A DNA stretch of 64,000 bases from Fimenecus sp900545625 (GCA_963931525.1 OZ007023.1:434001-498000), one strand, 5' to 3'; positions 24,611-33,986 are shown, numbered from the stretch's first letter. A program made the numbers and translations. Notes: a model not told the origin generated them from the sequence alone.

Positions 24611-25623
24611 AGTTCCGTCGCCTCCCGCAAAATAAATTCCGCAAGCAGCCGCGCAGAATTTTCCACATCCGCCGCGCTTACAACTTCCACGCCCGTGTGC
24701 ATATAGCGAAGCGGCACGGACACGAGCCCCGTGCGCACCCCGCCTGCTGCTGCCGCCATCGCGTCGGCGTTCGTGCCGCTAAGTCCCCCCATGACTTCTA
24801 CCTGATACGGGATCCCGCAGCGTTCCGCTGTTTTTTGAAGCCCGACGCTCACCGCGCGGGAAAGCGACGGCGCAAAGCCCACCATCGGCCCGCCGCCGAG
24901 CGTGCCGGTCTCTTCTTCCTTTTCATCGGGCGTTTTCGCAAAGGTCACGTCCACCGCAAGGCAGAGGTCGGCTTCTGCCGAAAATGCAGCCGCGCGCGCC
25001 CCGCCCTCGGTCGTTTCCTCCAAAACGGAGAACACCACGGTCAGCTCGTCCGTGCAGCCCGCATTTTTAAGCTGTTCAAGCGCTTCGAGCAGCACGCAAA
25101 GCCCCGCGCGGTCATCGAGTGCGGGCGCGGATACGCAATCTCCCGCAAGCTGCCGGAATTCGGAACGAAGCGCGATGCGGTCGCCCGCGCACACCTGTGC
25201 TTTCGCCTGTTCGGCGGGCATGCCGATGTCTACGAGTATGGTTTCGGGCACTTTCCCCGCGTCGTCGCTTGTAAGCAGGTGCGGCGGCGTGCTGGTGATC
25301 ACGCCGTAAAGCGGCGTTTTGCCGTACACCGTCACTTCCGCCGCCGCCAAAATCCGGCGGTCGATGCCGCCGCAGGGCGCGGCGCGCAGGAAGCCCTCGG
25401 GGGTGACCTCCAAAACGATCAAGCCCACCTGGTCCATATGCGCGTCAAGGAGGATCTTCCTCCCTTTTCCGCCTTTGACCGTGCACACCACGCTGCCCAA
25501 GGCATCCGTGCGTACCTCGCCGTATGCTGCGAGCAGTTCTTTCGCCGTTTCGGCGATCCCGCGTTCGTCGCCGGAAACGCCGGGGGCTGCGGTCAGCGTT
25601 TGCAAAAGTGCCTTTGTGTCCAT
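24604..25623 (-). CDS. M42 family metallopeptidase (second of two)
   Basis: The product is 339 residues. It shares the fold of its neighbour: DAHMDQVGLI, ALDDRAGLCVL and PLRYMHTGVE are intact. The catalytic Glu pair lies in LEETTEGGARAAA, where the usual EEIGTRGA signature has changed, so specificity may differ. It begins 15 bp after galK and is followed, with a 7-bp overlap, by the other M42 gene. The pair probably arose by old duplication. Confidence 0.9.
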   Translation of the reverse strand: MDTKALLQTLTAAPGVSGDERGIAETAKELLAAYGEVRTDALGSVVCTVKGGKGRKILLDAHMDQVGLIVLEVTPEGFLRAAPCGGIDRRILAAAEVTVYGKTPLYGVITSTPPHLLTSDDAGKVPETILVDIGMPAEQAKAQVCAGDRIALRSEFRQLAGDCVSAPALDDRAGLCVLLEALEQLKNAGCTDELTVVFSVLEETTEGGARAAAFSAEADLCLAVDVTFAKTPDEKEEETGTLGGGPMVGFAPSLSRAVSVGLQKTAERCGIPYQVEVMGGLSGTNADAMAAAAGGVRTGLVSVPLRYMHTGVEVVSAADVENSARLLAEFILREATELC

Positions 25624-25638
25624 AGTTATCGCCTTCGA

Positions 25639-26919
25639 TCAAATTTCTACGCCGCCCACAGGACGGATGGACAGCACATAGCATGTCCCCGTGCCGAATA
25701 CGCTCTCCATGGCAGATTTATACGCGTCGAGCAGATCCAGCGGCACGAAAGCCTGGATCGTCCCCGCGAACCCGCCGCCGTGCACGCGCCACGCGCCGCG
25801 GCCCTCGAGCACCTGCTGCGAGATTGCGAGCGCCAGCGCAACGGGCTGTTCCTGCGGCTTTTTGACGGAAAACACGTTCTGGTTATACATGAACGACGAA
25901 AAGCCGCTTTCGCATATGTACTGCTTGAAGCTCTCAAAATCCCCCGCACGCAGCGCCGCGACTTCCTTTAACACGCGGGCGTTGTCCGCGTAGAAGTGCA
26001 TGGCGCGCAAGATCGCGCGGTCGCCGACCTTTTTGCGCAAAAAAGGCAGCGCGGCGTAGAAGTCCGCTTCGGGCACCTCGCGCAGGACGGCTTTCCCAAA
26101 GCACTGCGCGACGCTTTCCATCTCCTCGCGGATATAGGCGTATTCGTCGGTAAGATCGGAATGGCTGCCCTTCGTATCCACGATGCACAGCGCGTGCGAG
26201 CAGGCGGCGAAGTCGAATTTAACCTCTTCGATGGCGGGATTTTTGGGATCGGCGAAGTCGATCGTCACAAACGACCCCACCGCGCACGCAGTCTGATCCA
26301 TTAAGCCGCAGGGCTTGCCGAAATATTCGTTTTCGGCGTACTGCGCGATCTTCGCGATGGTCACGGCGTCCGCCGCGCCGTCGTTGTAAAGCGCGTTGAG
26401 CATTACACCCACAAGCACCTCATATGCCGCCGAGGAAGAAAGCCCCGAGCCCGACAGCACCTGCGACACGGTCGCCGCATCAAAGCCGCCGATCTTGTAG
26501 CCGTGGTTCAAAAACCCTTGGCACATCCCGCGCACCAAAGCGGGCGAGTGGCCGCGCTCGTTTTTGTGCACAGACAGATCGGAAAGATCTACCACATCCA
26601 TGTCGTAGCCCGCGGATTTGACGCGCACGATGTTTTCGTCGTTTTTCGCCGCAGCGGCTGCCGCATCAAGGTTGATGCCCGCCGCAAGCACCCGGCCGTG
26701 GTTGTGGTCGGTGTGGTTGCCGCCGACTTCCGTGCGCCCCGGCGCGGAAAACAGCCGGACGTCGCGGTCCGCGGTATAAAGGGACGCGAAGGTCTCGGCA
26801 AGCGCGGCGTAGCGTGCGCGCTGTTCGAGCACGGCGTCTTCCGTTACATAGACACGCCGAAGCCTCTCGTCATATGCACCCGACATAAGCTGTGCTTTCA
26901 GTTCCTGTACGTTTGGCAT
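25639..26919 (-). CDS. galK: Galactokinase family (GHMP kinase)
   Basis: The product is 426 residues; the ATG at 26919 follows AAAGGATG. The galactokinase signature APGRTEVGGNHTDHNHGRVL (about 59-78), the GHMP ATP loop LSGSGLSSSAAYE (about 156-168) and motif III VHGGGFAGTIQAF are complete. The enzyme phosphorylates galactose at C1 with ATP as the first step of the Leloir route. No galT or galE is adjacent. The N-terminus is 25-30 residues longer than Bacillus GalK, as in the Clostridial subgroup, whose sugar specificity is less certain. Confidence 0.88.
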   Translation of the reverse strand: MPNVQELKAQLMSGAYDERLRRVYVTEDAVLEQRARYAALAETFASLYTADRDVRLFSAPGRTEVGGNHTDHNHGRVLAAGINLDAAAAAAKNDENIVRVKSAGYDMDVVDLSDLSVHKNERGHSPALVRGMCQGFLNHGYKIGGFDAATVSQVLSGSGLSSSAAYEVLVGVMLNALYNDGAADAVTIAKIAQYAENEYFGKPCGLMDQTACAVGSFVTIDFADPKNPAIEEVKFDFAACSHALCIVDTKGSHSDLTDEYAYIREEMESVAQCFGKAVLREVPEADFYAALPFLRKKVGDRAILRAMHFYADNARVLKEVAALRAGDFESFKQYICESGFSSFMYNQNVFSVKKPQEQPVALALAISQQVLEGRGAWRVHGGGFAGTIQAFVPLDLLDAYKSAMESVFGTGTCYVLSIRPVGGVEI

Positions 26920-26946
26920 AAATGGGACATCCTTTCTTTCGGCGCG

Positions 26947-27708
26947 TCAGTGTTCGGCGCCGCTTTCTTTAGGCTTTCCGGCCTCTTTATTTTTGATTTT
27001 ATCATTATAAAACGCCAGCACACGGTTGACCGCGAGCAGCGAAATGCCCGACACCGCCAAAAGCAGCACGATGGGCAGAATGAACGCCATGGAAAACGGA
27101 TCGTAAACGTGGCGGCCGATGAAGCTGTAAGACAGGATCTTCGGCAAAAAGCCGAGCATGGAGATCACAAGATACCGCGGCAGGTCAAACTGCATCGCGC
27201 CGTAGACCTGGCTTATGGTGTTCATCGGGAAGCTCACAAGCCGAAAGCCGAACAGCAGCACGCCCTTGGTGCGCGTGTCGGCATTGTTTAAGATGCGTTC
27301 GACGTTTTCATACCGCACAAGCAGCTTGTGCAAAAGCCCGCCGCCGAGGTGCTTGCCCCAGAAATATTTGATCGCCGCAAGCAGCGTGTACCCCGCCGCA
27401 TTGATGAGGATGGCAATGGGCGTGCGGAACGCCATACCGGCGATGACGCACACGGCGGAGATGGGCAGCGGTATGACGGCCTTTGCCAAAAACAAAAGCA
27501 GGATCACCACGACCACGAGCCCGCGGTACGGCAGCGTCGCAACGGCATATTCGAATTCAGCCAAACGCTGCATGAGGTCGTCGTAGCGCGCAAGGAAGTC
27601 GGGATCCTGAAAGAGCAGCGCCGCGCAGAACAGGACAACTGCCAAGACCAACAGCGTTATGCCGAGAAAATCCAGCAGCCGCGAGCGTGTAAGCCGTTTG
27701 CGCGCCAT
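26947..27708 (-). CDS. VTT-domain membrane protein (TVP38/TMEM64, DedA-like)
   Basis: The product is 253 residues from the ATG at 27708, preceded by an ideal AAGGAGGTG. Five to six hydrophobic segments are seen. The VTT core runs from about 75 to 190 (PLPISAVCVIAGMAF, AAIKYFWGKHLGGGL, FGFRLVSFPMNTISQVYGAM). The family is implicated in lipid scrambling or small-molecule transport. A charged C-terminal tail (NDKIKNKEAGKPKE) faces the cytoplasm. It lies 27 bp before galK and may head that operon. Confidence 0.85.
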   Translation of the reverse strand: MARKRLTRSRLLDFLGITLLVLAVVLFCAALLFQDPDFLARYDDLMQRLAEFEYAVATLPYRGLVVVVILLLFLAKAVIPLPISAVCVIAGMAFRTPIAILINAAGYTLLAAIKYFWGKHLGGGLLHKLLVRYENVERILNNADTRTKGVLLFGFRLVSFPMNTISQVYGAMQFDLPRYLVISMLGFLPKILSYSFIGRHVYDPFSMAFILPIVLLLAVSGISLLAVNRVLAFYNDKIKNKEAGKPKESGAEH

Positions 27709-28142
27709 GCGCCGCACCTCCTTTTGCCGCAGAGTATACCATTTTAATCTATTTCGTATTTTATAACAAATCGGCGGGCAGGTCAATACAGAGTTCAGAT
27801 GTTAGAAATCCGAGGTCAGAAGCGGGGTGGTTTGCCGCTTGGACTTTTACCGACTGCGCGGCGTAGTTTCCCTCTCTCCCCCTGCCGCTGATGGCGGCAT
27901 CCCCCTCGTCAGAGGGGGAATCGCTGCCCGAAAGTTTGTAGAAATCTTTTCCTCCCTCTGATGAGGGAGGTGTCATGCGCTTCTGCGCATGACGGAGGGA
28001 GAGAGCGACAAAGTAGAGGTTAATAGACAGCAGTTGCGTAAACCGCTTTCGCACAACCAAAAGGCTTCGCAGAAAATTTGGTTCTTCCGCATCTGCCCTC
28101 GGATCTCTGATTTCTGAACGCTGATCGCTGCTCGCACGCATT
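27709..28142. other. Divergent intergenic region with repeat
   Basis: The region lies between the divergent VTT and dehydrogenase genes. It holds one CTCCCTC-family repeat and short TTAGAAAT-type runs; no further gene is supported. Confidence 0.6.
27872..28004. repeat. CTCCCTC/GAGGGAG palindromic repeat, copy 2
   Basis: The halves occur in the opposite order to copy 1: CTCTCCCCCTGCC...CCCCCTCGTCAGAGGGGG first, then CCTCCCTCTGATGAGGGAGG, a CATGCG/CGCATG stem, and ACGGAGGGAGAG. Confidence 0.75.
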
Positions 28143-28202
28143 TTGTGCTGTTATGGTATGAATTTTTATGATACAATATACCAAAGAAAGGATGTGCGCT
28201 TT

Positions 28203-29159
28203 ATGAAAATCGTCATTTTAGACGGCTACACCACCAACCCCGGCGACCTCTCCTGGGAATGGCTTTCCGAATACGGCGAGGTGACCGTATATGACCGCAC
28301 GCCGCAGGAAAAGATCGCCGAACGCACCCGCGACGCCGAGATCGTTGTGACCAACAAGACCCCGCTCGGGCAGTCGGAGATCGACCAAATGCTGAATCTC
28401 CGCTTCGTCGCGCTGCTGTCCACGGGCTACAACGTGGTGGACGGCGCGTACCTGCGCCAAAAGGGGATCCCTGTTTCCAATATCCCCGCCTATTCGACCG
28501 GGGCGGTCGCGCAGCTTGTGTTCGCGTTCCTGACCGCCTTTACGAACCGCGTCGCCCTGCATTCCGAGGCAGTGCACGCGGGCGAGTGGAGCCGCTGCCC
28601 GGATTTCTGCTTCTGGAAGGCGCCGCTTGCAGAGCTCGCCGGCAAGACGCTCGGCATCATCGGCTTCGGCGGCATCGGGCAGAAGGTCGCAGACATCGCC
28701 GCCGCGTTCGATATGCATGTACTCGCCGTTTCCGGGCATGAGACCGACCAAAGCGCGCGCAAAAATTTTCAATGGACGACGCTCGAAGACCTCGCCGCCC
28801 GGTCGGATTTCATCACGCTGCACTGCCCGCTCAATGAAAAAACCGAAAACCTTGTGGACGCGGCGTTCCTTGCGCGCTGCAAACCGACGGCGTACCTGAT
28901 CAACACCGCCCGCGGCCCTGTGGTGGACGCGGCGGCGCTCGCCGATGCGCTGAACGAAGGGCGGCTTGCGGGCGCGGGACTCGACGTGCTCACCACGGAG
29001 CCGCCCGCCGACGACAACCCGCTGTTACACGCGAAGAACTGCCTCATCACCCCGCACATCGCGTGGGCCGGGTATGAAACGCGCGCGCGGCTGATGTCGA
29101 TCTTAAAAGAAAATTTTGCGGCGTTTGCAAAGGGCACGCCCATTCACGTAGTGAATTAG
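28203..29159 (+). CDS. D-2-hydroxyacid dehydrogenase (glycerate dehydrogenase-like)
   Basis: The product is 318 residues. The ATG at 28203 follows AAAGGATG; earlier in-frame ATGs lack ribosome sites. The NAD-binding loop LGIIGFGGIGQKVA lies near 146-159. Catalytic Arg is in INTARGPVVD, and Glu and His in the LTTEPPADDNPLL and LITPHIAW segments. The family reduces 2-keto acids such as hydroxypyruvate or glyoxylate with NAD(P)H. It stands alone between divergent neighbours, with a TACAAT -10-like box at 28172. The substrate is not decidable. Confidence 0.9.
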   Translation: MKIVILDGYTTNPGDLSWEWLSEYGEVTVYDRTPQEKIAERTRDAEIVVTNKTPLGQSEIDQMLNLRFVALLSTGYNVVDGAYLRQKGIPVSNIPAYSTGAVAQLVFAFLTAFTNRVALHSEAVHAGEWSRCPDFCFWKAPLAELAGKTLGIIGFGGIGQKVADIAAAFDMHVLAVSGHETDQSARKNFQWTTLEDLAARSDFITLHCPLNEKTENLVDAAFLARCKPTAYLINTARGPVVDAAALADALNEGRLAGAGLDVLTTEPPADDNPLLHAKNCLITPHIAWAGYETRARLMSILKENFAAFAKGTPIHVVN

Positions 29160-29229
29160 ATTTTAGAGATTAGATGCTGGATGTGCGGTGGGGAAATTAG
29201 ATAAATTTCAAAAATCTGCACATGCTTTT

Positions 29230-29414
29230 CCTCCCTCTGACGAGGGAGGTGTCACGGCAACTTGTTGACGTGACGGAGGGAGAGAAAAAAAGAGAAGTAC
29301 GAATTTGTCTCTCCCCCAGTCTGCTGCCGCAGACAGCCGCTGACGGCGGCCGTCCCCTTTGTCGCTTCGCGACATTTCCCCGCACTGCGGGGAATCACCC
29401 TCCTCAGAGGGGGC
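29230..29414. repeat. CTCCCTC/GAGGGAG palindromic repeat, copy 3 (extended)
   Basis: Same layout as copy 1, but with an extra segment of about 50 bp containing GTCGCTTCGCGAC and CCCCGCACTGCGGGG hairpins. Copy 5 at 57572 has the same extension in reverse orientation, so the extension is a family subtype. It fills most of the gap 29160-29500. Confidence 0.75.
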
Positions 29415-29500
29415 AAATGAAAGCCAAAAGTTTGCACATACGCGCCCTACGCGGAAGATATATAACTGCACCCCCTCTGCCATTCCTCATCTAAACTCTG

Positions 29501-29541
29501 AAAAGCGGGTATGTGTCATAAATGACACATACCCGCTTTTT
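29501..29541. terminator. Very strong bidirectional terminator
   Basis: A perfect 18-bp stem (29501-29518 with 29523-29540) with a 4-nt loop, with A-run and T-run on its two sides. It ends the minus-strand operon and any plus-strand read-through from the dehydrogenase. Confidence 0.9.
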
Positions 29542-29559
29542 GCTTAGGCTTTTCGCCGC

Positions 29560-30465
29560 TCACACCCGTGTGACCGCATAGCTTTCCGCCCATGCGGCAA
29601 CGACCGTATCGAATTCCTCGCCCTTGAGCGTCCGCAGACAGTCGGTGCGATAATCGGCGAACAGGTTGCGTTCCGTGTCGGTGATGTCCTCACGCAGCAC
29701 AAGAAATACATAGTCGCCGTCGGTAAAGACCGAAGCGGTGTTGTTTTCCATGGCGAAAACATGCTCGAAAAACGCATCGGAATAATTTTCGTCCGCGCGC
29801 GAGACCACGACCGTCTCCGTATTGGAAATGGTGTTGCTCGCTTTCGCTGCTTCCTCAGCAACGGACGACCCGCCCGCGATCGCGCTTGCCATATTCTCAA
29901 ACGACGTAACGATGTTCGCGCGCTCCGTTTCCGACAGCGCAACCGCATTGCCGCTGTCATCCACCGTGGTCAAAAAGCCCGTGATGGATTGGAACGCGAT
30001 ATAATTTTCGCTGAAATACGCCTGCAGCGTCGCTTCGTCCACCGGCTCGTCGCCGTCGGCGGCATAATAGTCGGTCATAACGGCGTCCTTATAGGCTTCT
30101 GAGGTCTCGACCTTCCAAAGATCCTGCTTGGTAACGCCCAAATTCGTATAGTATTCGCCGAACAGCCGCCAAAGGTCATTGACCGTCTGCGACACTTCGG
30201 CTTTCTGCACGACCGTAAGCGAAAGCCCCCGACTTGTGAACGCCGCGTTGATCGCGACATACTCGGCGAGCATTTCGTTTGCCGAAGCCTGGTGCGCGGC
30301 TTCATCCGCATCCGGGTCCTCGCTGCGCGCAAGGTCGTCAAAATACAGGCAAACGCCCTCGCTCACGGGCGAGCCGTTCACCTCAGCGCCCGCGTTTGTG
30401 CCGCACGCCGAAAGCGAAGCGAGCAAAAGCACGAGTGCTACGCACGCGCCTATCCATCGTTTCAT
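29560..30465 (-). CDS. PrsA/SurA-like lipoprotein (foldase-type, unknown PPIase activity)
   Basis: The product is 301 residues from the ATG at 30465, 7 nt after GGAGG. The lipobox LSAC places the lipidated Cys at residue 21. It is helical throughout, with a SurA-N-like region (EMLAEYVAINAAFTSRGL) and a C-terminal region (FFEHVFAMENNTASVFTDGD, YVFLVLRED) resembling PrsA-type proteins that assist folding of exported proteins. A clear parvulin active site was not seen, so enzymatic activity is doubtful. It is the last gene of a four-gene operon, before a strong terminator. Confidence 0.65.
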   Translation of the reverse strand: MKRWIGACVALVLLLASLSACGTNAGAEVNGSPVSEGVCLYFDDLARSEDPDADEAAHQASANEMLAEYVAINAAFTSRGLSLTVVQKAEVSQTVNDLWRLFGEYYTNLGVTKQDLWKVETSEAYKDAVMTDYYAADGDEPVDEATLQAYFSENYIAFQSITGFLTTVDDSGNAVALSETERANIVTSFENMASAIAGGSSVAEEAAKASNTISNTETVVVSRADENYSDAFFEHVFAMENNTASVFTDGDYVFLVLREDITDTERNLFADYRTDCLRTLKGEEFDTVVAAWAESYAVTRV

Positions 30466-30479
30466 CCGAACGCCTCCGA

Positions 30480-31331
30480 TCATTTGAGCATGAATTCCAG
30501 CGTAAACGTCCGTTCGCCGCAGTGCGTGGTGATGGTGCAGCCCACGGTCGAGACGAAATATTCCTTGAACTTCACGGTTTTGTGGACTTCCTTTTGCAGC
30601 GCGCGCAGCTGCTCATCGGAAACGCCCGCCGTGTGCGAAAGAAAGGCGCGGTCGGTGTCGATCTGCCCTTCGTATTGCTTTAAAAGATCGCGCACATACT
30701 GCATCTGGCACGCTTCCAGCTTGCCGCGGTACTTTTTGCCGACGACAAGCGCCCCGTCGCGCATAACGATGGAGGGCTTGATGCCCAGCACGTTCGCACC
30801 AAGCGCCGTAAGGCCGGAGCAGCGCCCGCCTTTGTGGAGGAATTCGAGCTTGTCCAGAATAAAGCTCGTCACGACCTTTTCACGCTTGTATTCGAGCTCG
30901 TGGGCGATCGTTTTCGCATCCGTGCCCGCCCGGGCGAGCTCGCACGCCTTGATGCACAGCAGCGTGATGCCCGTTGTCAGGCTATTGGAGTCCACGACAT
31001 AGACATTTTCAAACTGCGCGGCCGCAAGGCAGGCATTTTGATACGTCACGGAAAGCTTCGAGGTGAACGCCACGTGCACCACCGCGCTGCCGTCCGCCGT
31101 AAGCGCGCCGAAAAAGTCCATATATTCCGGGATCGAGACCGCCGCCGTCTTCGGCAGCCTGCCCTTTTCGCGGTAAAAGGCGTAGAGGTCGTCGGGCGTG
31201 ATATTTACGCCGTCCTCATAGCTTTTGTCGTCGAGCGTGATGTGCAGCGGGATAACATGGATCCCGTAACGCTCCCGAAGCTCTGCCGGCACATCCGCAG
31301 GGCTGTCAGTTGTGATGATGGTCTTGCTCAT
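30480..31331 (-). CDS. DegV family protein (fatty-acid binding, FakB-like)
   Basis: The product is 283 residues from the ATG at 31331, 9 nt after GGGAGG. It overlaps the upstream membrane-protein gene by 26 bp. Features of the family are present: TDSPADVP at the N-terminus, AAVSIPEYMDFF, the SNSLTTGITLLC segment and FLHKGGRCSG. The family binds a fatty acid and presents it to a FakA-type kinase; FakA is not in this window. Multiple DegV paralogues are usual in Clostridia. Confidence 0.9.
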   Translation of the reverse strand: MSKTIITTDSPADVPAELRERYGIHVIPLHITLDDKSYEDGVNITPDDLYAFYREKGRLPKTAAVSIPEYMDFFGALTADGSAVVHVAFTSKLSVTYQNACLAAAQFENVYVVDSNSLTTGITLLCIKACELARAGTDAKTIAHELEYKREKVVTSFILDKLEFLHKGGRCSGLTALGANVLGIKPSIVMRDGALVVGKKYRGKLEACQMQYVRDLLKQYEGQIDTDRAFLSHTAGVSDEQLRALQKEVHKTVKFKEYFVSTVGCTITTHCGERTFTLEFMLK

Positions 31332-32034
31332 GCACATAGGCCTCCCAAAGCTGCTGCTTGATCTCGTTTTCACGCTTCTCGCGGGCGATTCGTTCCCGTA
31401 TCTGTTTTTTATTTTTACCGAATTTTCCGTTTCTATAAAAGGCGACCAAGAACATGCCGGCGAGCGCGCCCGCCGCAGAAATGATAAAGTCGCCCATGGT
31501 GTCCAAAAGCCCTGCTTCCGAGGTGGGCGTGGAGCATTGCAGGTGCATCCCGTAAAGCCGGTCCATGGTGAATTCATAGATCTCCCACCCGACGGAGATC
31601 CCGAGTGAAAAGCACAGCGCGAACAGCGACGCAAGCGCCGGTGAGAGCCGCCCGTGCCGCCCCTGGATGATCACGGCAAAGTCATAGGCGAACCACGCGG
31701 CGATAAAGCCCGCGAAGAAGTGCGTCACGACGTCGAAGCCGTGGAAGTCGGTGCGGTTGTTGAGCGTAGTACCCACGACCACCCCGACAAAAATAAACAG
31801 ATTCAGCATCGTGCCCGACAGGTAGTCCACGCGGGTGATGAACGACCTGCCGCCGAAAACCTGAAAGAAATCCCACAGGTGGGTAAACAGGATGGCGAAG
31901 ATCGCCTCTAAGAATTCCACGACCGAGCCGTGAAACAAACCATAGATGCCCCAGAGCATGATCCCCGCGCGCAGCACGAGCCAGAGAATCTGGTGACGCC
32001 GCGGCAGGTAGCCGGGCAGTTGCGTTTCCGTCAT
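31306..32034 (-). CDS. DUF2238-like (YjdF-type) membrane protein
   Basis: The product is 242 residues with about five transmembrane segments and a long charged cytoplasmic tail (residues 205-242, Lys/Arg/Glu-rich, ending QDHHHN). HFFAGFIAAWFAYDF and WEIYEFTMDRLYG followed by LLDTMGDFI recall the DUF2238/YjdF family, of unknown function. The ATG at 32034 follows AAAGGAAACGG and lies 21 bp after the propeller lipoprotein. Family assignment is by motif memory only. Confidence 0.65.
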   Translation of the reverse strand: MTETQLPGYLPRRHQILWLVLRAGIMLWGIYGLFHGSVVEFLEAIFAILFTHLWDFFQVFGGRSFITRVDYLSGTMLNLFIFVGVVVGTTLNNRTDFHGFDVVTHFFAGFIAAWFAYDFAVIIQGRHGRLSPALASLFALCFSLGISVGWEIYEFTMDRLYGMHLQCSTPTSEAGLLDTMGDFIISAAGALAGMFLVAFYRNGKFGKNKKQIRERIAREKRENEIKQQLWEAYVHEQDHHHN

Positions 32035-32055
32035 AGTTTTCCGTTTCCTTTTTGT

Positions 32056-33813
32056 TTAGTCTTTCGCCGCTTCAAAGCGCGCGATCATGCCGACCGTGTT
32101 TTTCCCGTCGGAGGCAGGCGCAGAGCCGACAAGGTCCCCGTCTGTCGAAAGCGTGGCGCCGCAGGCGACGAGCTCGCCGCTTTCCAGCACGCAGATCCCG
32201 TTAAAGCGGTCGTCACGTGTACCGCCGTAGCTTTGCAGCGTGTTTTCCAGCACCTTGCCGGAGGCGTCCGTACGCACGAGAAAGGCGTCCGTGCCGCCGC
32301 GGTTGCCGACCTTGCGGAAGTCGCTGTTGGAGGAATTCGTGTACCCTGCCAGCGCGTAGCCGTCCTCCGTCGCGCAGACGCCGGTAAAGCAGTCATCCAA
32401 AAGGCCGTGCACAACGCTTTGCCAGGCTATGGAGCCGTCGGCGTTGTACTTGACCATAATGGCGTCATAGCCGCCGTTGTTGGAAAGCTTCGACATCGTC
32501 CGGTCGCGTGAAGCCGAGCGTCCCACCGCGACGCAGCCGCCGTCCGAAGCCGCCGTAACCGCTAAGAAGTTGTCCACCCGCGAACCGCCGAACTGCTGCA
32601 CCCACTGCTGCTCGCCGGACGAAGAGAACTTCACGAGCCCTGCATCCGCACGGCCGTAGCTTGTAAACAGGCTGTTTGCGCCCGACGACGTGAAGTTGCC
32701 CGCGGCATACACGCTGCCGTCCGTGTCCACCGCAACGCTTGTTAAGGTGTCGCCGGTCGCGCCGACGGCGCGCTGCCAGGCGATCGAGCCGTCCGCACCG
32801 AATTTTACGACGATCGGCGCCGAGCGCGCAGCGGAGAGCCCGAGCGAAGCGCCGGTACCGTCCGAAGAGCTCGAATACCCGACCGCAACGAACCCGCCGT
32901 CGGGGGCGGCGGCAATCTGCTCAAAGCCGTCGGCACGGCTGCCGCCGAAGTTCCTCGTCCACTGTAATTCGCCGTCGTCGTTGAATTTGAATACGACCGC
33001 GTCATAGTCGCCCGCCGCCGCAAAACCGAGGTTCGTCGCGCGCGTCAAACCGCAGACGGCGATATTGCCGTCCTCGTCCACCGCAAGCCCCGTGGCCTGC
33101 ACGCCGCTGTCGGAGGAAACGATCTGCCGCCATTCGAGCCTCCCGCGGCGGGAGTATTTGATCAAAACGGGGATAGGCGTGGCGGAATCGCCCGCAAGAT
33201 CCGCCATACTGCCGTCTTTGGAATTGGCCTGCACGAGCGCCGCAAAGCCGCCGTCGGGCGTCGCCGCCGTGTCCACGAATGCGTCGCCGCCCGTGCCGCC
33301 GAAGGTCGAGCTCCAATTCGCCGTGTTCTGCCCCGGCAAGGCGGGTGTGACCGTGTACGTTGCGGTATAGGTCAGCGGGTTCCCGTTCGGGGAGGAGACG
33401 ATGTTGCCGTTTGAGTCCGTGATAGGGATGCCCGTGATCCCGCCGCTGCCCACCGTAGTGGTCGTGTAGGACACCATCGTGGTCACGAGGTTGCCCGCTT
33501 CGTCATACACAAGGTTTCCGTTTTCATCGGTAACGGGTACGGCGATCTGCTGTTCGCCGTAGATCACGGTGGTCCGGACCTCGCCGTTTTCGTCATAGAT
33601 CTTTTCGCCGTTCGCGTTGGTGAGCTCCACGATCTCGCCTTGGAGCACCGCCGTGATCGGGTTCCCGTTCGCGTCGGTCAGCACTTCGCCGTTTTCGTTG
33701 GTGACCGCCACCGTCGAGCTTGTCTTCTCATTCCCGCCGCACGCCGAAAGCCCGGCGAATACCGATACGAGCAGCAGCACCGCTATAAGGATCAGCCATT
33801 TTTCTTTTTTCAT
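32056..33813 (-). CDS. Lipoprotein with ENGE/ENGN repeats and seven-blade propeller
   Basis: The product is 585 residues; the ATG at 33813 follows CGGAGG. The lipobox LSAC places Cys at residue 25. Residues about 35-165 carry degenerate repeats (VTNENGEVLTDANGN, LTNANGEKIYDENGE, VTDENGNLVYDEAGN), similar to those in the 16969 lipoprotein. Residues about 165-575 contain seven units of about 55-60 residues with the pattern W...FGG...D....A...DGGF.A.G, which I read as a seven-bladed beta-propeller on the outside of the membrane. It heads a four-gene operon. The ligand is unknown. Confidence 0.75.
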   Translation of the reverse strand: MKKEKWLILIAVLLLVSVFAGLSACGGNEKTSSTVAVTNENGEVLTDANGNPITAVLQGEIVELTNANGEKIYDENGEVRTTVIYGEQQIAVPVTDENGNLVYDEAGNLVTTMVSYTTTTVGSGGITGIPITDSNGNIVSSPNGNPLTYTATYTVTPALPGQNTANWSSTFGGTGGDAFVDTAATPDGGFAALVQANSKDGSMADLAGDSATPIPVLIKYSRRGRLEWRQIVSSDSGVQATGLAVDEDGNIAVCGLTRATNLGFAAAGDYDAVVFKFNDDGELQWTRNFGGSRADGFEQIAAAPDGGFVAVGYSSSSDGTGASLGLSAARSAPIVVKFGADGSIAWQRAVGATGDTLTSVAVDTDGSVYAAGNFTSSGANSLFTSYGRADAGLVKFSSSGEQQWVQQFGGSRVDNFLAVTAASDGGCVAVGRSASRDRTMSKLSNNGGYDAIMVKYNADGSIAWQSVVHGLLDDCFTGVCATEDGYALAGYTNSSNSDFRKVGNRGGTDAFLVRTDASGKVLENTLQSYGGTRDDRFNGICVLESGELVACGATLSTDGDLVGSAPASDGKNTVGMIARFEAAKD

Positions 33814-33924
33814 GCGCCTTGCCTCCGGGAAAACATCGTATAGATATTGTTAGTCTATCATAAAATCCTGCCCTTTTCAATCGGGAATTTGTACGCTGCC
33901 GCGTTTTGCAACGGGAAAAACCCC

Positions 33925-33953
33925 TTGAAACGCATTTTTCTTTCCTGTATAAT
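33925..33953 (+). promoter_or_regulatory. SigA-type promoter of the Nudix-DUF951-prfA operon
   Basis: TTGAAA (33925-33930), 17 nt, and TATAAT (33948-33953), 33 bp before the ATG at 33987. Confidence 0.85.
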
Positions 33954-33986
33954 AGGGGTAGTTAAACGTAAGGAGTCGTAAGACAG

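Noticed and set aside
24697..25971. A 424-codon plus-strand frame
   Set aside because: It is antisense to M42 and galK genes whose catalytic motifs are complete, and it has no ribosome site.
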